A stretch of DNA of 36,764 bases from Candidatus Daviesbacteria bacterium (GTDB taxonomy: Bacteria; Patescibacteriota; Microgenomatia; Daviesbacterales; UBA10151): the NCBI GenBank assembly GCA_030646805.1, contig JAUSKZ010000001.1, positions 1 to 36,764 on the forward strand. The letters run 5' to 3'. The translations under genes were made by a program, and so were the position numbers. Of the stretch, positions 34,866 to 36,764 are shown piece by piece. The notes beneath the pieces are model-generated. The model was not told the DNA's origin and did not search any database. It saw only the letters and a program-made list of their open reading frames with translations. Positions within the stretch are counted from its first letter, which is position 1. Each line of letters starts with the position of its first letter.

Positions 34866-35845
34866 GAGCTGTGTGTGCCAAAGACTTCCCGGATAATATC
34901 CTCAATCGCCGGCTCTTCAATAGTTAAATCTGCTACTGGAAAATTAGTTAAAAGCTTAGCTGCTCTTTTGGAGGCTTCGCCTCGAGGAACATAAATCTGG
35001 GCGTGTTGGTCTTTATACTCTTTAACCTCACCAATCGAGCCTAGTTTTTTAACATCAATATCCTTTTCAAAATCTACCTCGATTACTTTATGGGGAGAAA
35101 ACTTCTCCACTATCTTTTGAAGCTCCCCATCGTAGTGAATTACTCCTTTATCAATAATCACTACCCTTTTACAAAGCTCTCTAACATCTCCCATATAATG
35201 AGAAGTCAAAATAATGGTAGCTTTAAACTTTAGGTTATAATCTTTGATAAAATCCCGCATCTTTTTTTGAGCAACCACATCCAAACCTATGGTTGGTTCA
35301 TCTAAAAATAAAACCTTCGGCTGATGAAGCAAAGCTGCTATCAACTCAGCTTTCATTCTTTGTCCCAAAGATAGTTTTCTAACCTGAATCTTTAAAAACT
35401 CCTCTGCCTCAAGCATAGCTGAGAGCTCATTAAGTGTACTTTCAAATTGGGAGTCTGAAACTTCATAGATCTCTTTATTTAAAATAAAACTCTCCATGGC
35501 CGGTAAATCCCCCCATAGTTGATTTTTTTGCCCCATCACTAAAGAGAATTGTTTTTGAAACTCAGTTTGTCTTTTGAATGGCTCAAAACCTAAAACTCTA
35601 ACTTCACCAGAGGTTGGATAAAGTAAACCTGAAAGGGTTTTTAAAGTGGTAGTTTTACCAGCTCCGTTTGGGCCGATAAATCCCACCAGCTCCCCTTCAG
35701 CAATTTCAAAAGAGATATTATCTACAGCCTTAACATCAAAATACTCCCGGTGAAATAAGGCTTTAAGAGAACCACCAAGCCCCGGCTCCTTTTTGTGAAC
35801 TTTATAATACTTTTTTAAGTTTTTAACTGTAATGACTGGATCCAT
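34862..35845 (-). CDS. ABC transporter ATP-binding protein
   Basis: Walker A GPNGAGKTTTLKTL, signature LSLGQRMKAELIAALLH, Walker B VLFLDEPTIGLD. Confidence 0.96.
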   Translation of the reverse strand: MDPVITVKNLKKYYKVHKKEPGLGGSLKALFHREYFDVKAVDNISFEIAEGELVGFIGPNGAGKTTTLKTLSGLLYPTSGEVRVLGFEPFKRQTEFQKQFSLVMGQKNQLWGDLPAMESFILNKEIYEVSDSQFESTLNELSAMLEAEEFLKIQVRKLSLGQRMKAELIAALLHQPKVLFLDEPTIGLDVVAQKKMRDFIKDYNLKFKATIILTSHYMGDVRELCKRVVIIDKGVIHYDGELQKIVEKFSPHKVIEVDFEKDIDVKKLGSIGEVKEYKDQHAQIYVPRGEASKRAAKLLTNFPVADLTIEEPAIEDIIREVFGTHSS

Positions 35846-35860
35846 AAGTTAAATTGTATC

Positions 35861-36649
35861 TTAAGAGCTAGCTGAGGTATAGTGCCTTAAGGCAAACTTC
35901 CAAAACCTAGTTGATAAGTATAAAAATAAAACAGCAAAAATAACTGATATAAACACCGAAGATGCGGAAATTTTGTGCAAAAAAACTTGAAGCGGTACCG
36001 TTAAAACTACTCCCAGCGGAATAATAAAGGTTAATACAAAAGATACTCCTTTGCCTAAAATATCAGTTGGTATGGATAGTGGCTGAACAATAATGTGGTA
36101 AAGATTTGACAAAGCGCTAACCTGAATCAACCAGATTGCAATTGTGGCTAACATAAAATAGATAGAATAAAGAATTATGATTCCCATTAAAAGCCCAATA
36201 AAGAGAAGTAAAAAATCCAAAATGGAAAAGGTCAAATTTAGTTTGCTGAGAGAATAAATTATCAAGAAAATCCCTGCCGGAGCACTTAAAATTTCATACG
36301 GCTTTGATCTTCTAAAACTTAAATAAAACTGGGAGTTTACCGGACTAACTAAGATCAAGTCTAGATATCCTCCCTTAATTAATTCTGGGATATCATAAAT
36401 TCCTCTTTGGCAAAGAAACATAAAAACAGAAGTAATAATCCTAAATAAACCAGTTAAAAGTAGGACTTCATATTTTGTCCATCCACCAATATTAGAAGTA
36501 AAAGAAAATATAATTTCAATAAAATAAATGGAAACAATTAGCGAAAAAATTCCTCCACTTACCCTCATAAAAACATTGGCTCTATTTTCTAAATATCTCT
36601 TAGACGAGATCGATATTAGAGCAATAAATATTTTAAAATATCTTCTCAT
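35861..36649 (-). CDS. ABC-2 family transporter permease
   Basis: Polytopic; GGYLDLILVSPVNSQFYLSFR, FIIPLGVVLTVPLQVFL. Confidence 0.85.
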   Translation of the reverse strand: MRRYFKIFIALISISSKRYLENRANVFMRVSGGIFSLIVSIYFIEIIFSFTSNIGGWTKYEVLLLTGLFRIITSVFMFLCQRGIYDIPELIKGGYLDLILVSPVNSQFYLSFRRSKPYEILSAPAGIFLIIYSLSKLNLTFSILDFLLLFIGLLMGIIILYSIYFMLATIAIWLIQVSALSNLYHIIVQPLSIPTDILGKGVSFVLTFIIPLGVVLTVPLQVFLHKISASSVFISVIFAVLFLYLSTRFWKFALRHYTSASS

Positions 36650-36764
36650 GATCCGTACCCTTGATATCTCTTTATGCCAAAAGAGTATACAATTTTATAT
36701 AATACTACTGTTATCAATACCCAGATTATCTGAATTGTAAACCCTGTTACTAATTCGGAGCCTG
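36646..36764 (-). CDS. C-terminal fragment of a further ABC-2 permease
   Basis: Minus-strand frame reads GSELVTGFTIQIIWVLITVVLYKIVYSFGIKRYQGYGS*, overlapping the next permease start (ATGA). Confidence 0.7.
   Translation of the reverse strand, partial: GSELVTGFTIQIIWVLITVVLYKIVYSFGIKRYQGYGS

Noticed and set aside
34975-34994. GAGGC-TTC-GCCTC hairpin inside the ABC ATPase gene
   Set aside because: The encoded RGEASKRAAKLL segment is of normal length, so there is no evidence of insertion.
1-36764. CRISPR arrays, prophage, transposases, tRNA genes
   Set aside because: No regularly spaced repeats, cas, phage structural or transposase proteins, and no tRNA cloverleaf signature were seen by eye; a tRNAscan/CRISPR search would be needed to be certain.

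Overview
This 36.8 kb window looks chromosomal. Gene content and composition suggest a Candidate Phyla Radiation (Patescibacteria, probably Microgenomates-like) bacterium; that lineage call is inference. Most of it is compact housekeeping DNA: sodA, murA, gltX, an archaeal-type aspS, recJ, a cca-like nucleotidyltransferase, a secD/secF operon, a comM-like ATPase, miaA, two two-component systems, an ABC-2 export operon and rnpB on the minus strand. The unusual content lies mainly between the genes or inserted within them. (1) A CopG/PIN toxin-antitoxin pair is bracketed by ~82 bp direct repeats that are copies of the 3' end of the adjacent RNase P RNA gene, interrupted by a conserved hairpin. 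(2) Palindromic multi-hairpin elements are inserted in frame in two protein genes, 51 bp in sodA and 129 bp in the PIN toxin. (3) A ~1.5 kb island of small orphan ORFs contains two leaders of the same design, each with a TTGACA promoter, a long stem and a mutually exclusive CCTCC-TAAC-GGAGG terminator. (4) A candidate structured ncRNA precedes sodA. (5) Many genes have a -10 box 7-8 nt before the ATG, suggesting leaderless mRNAs. All calls were made by eye, with no database search or folding software.
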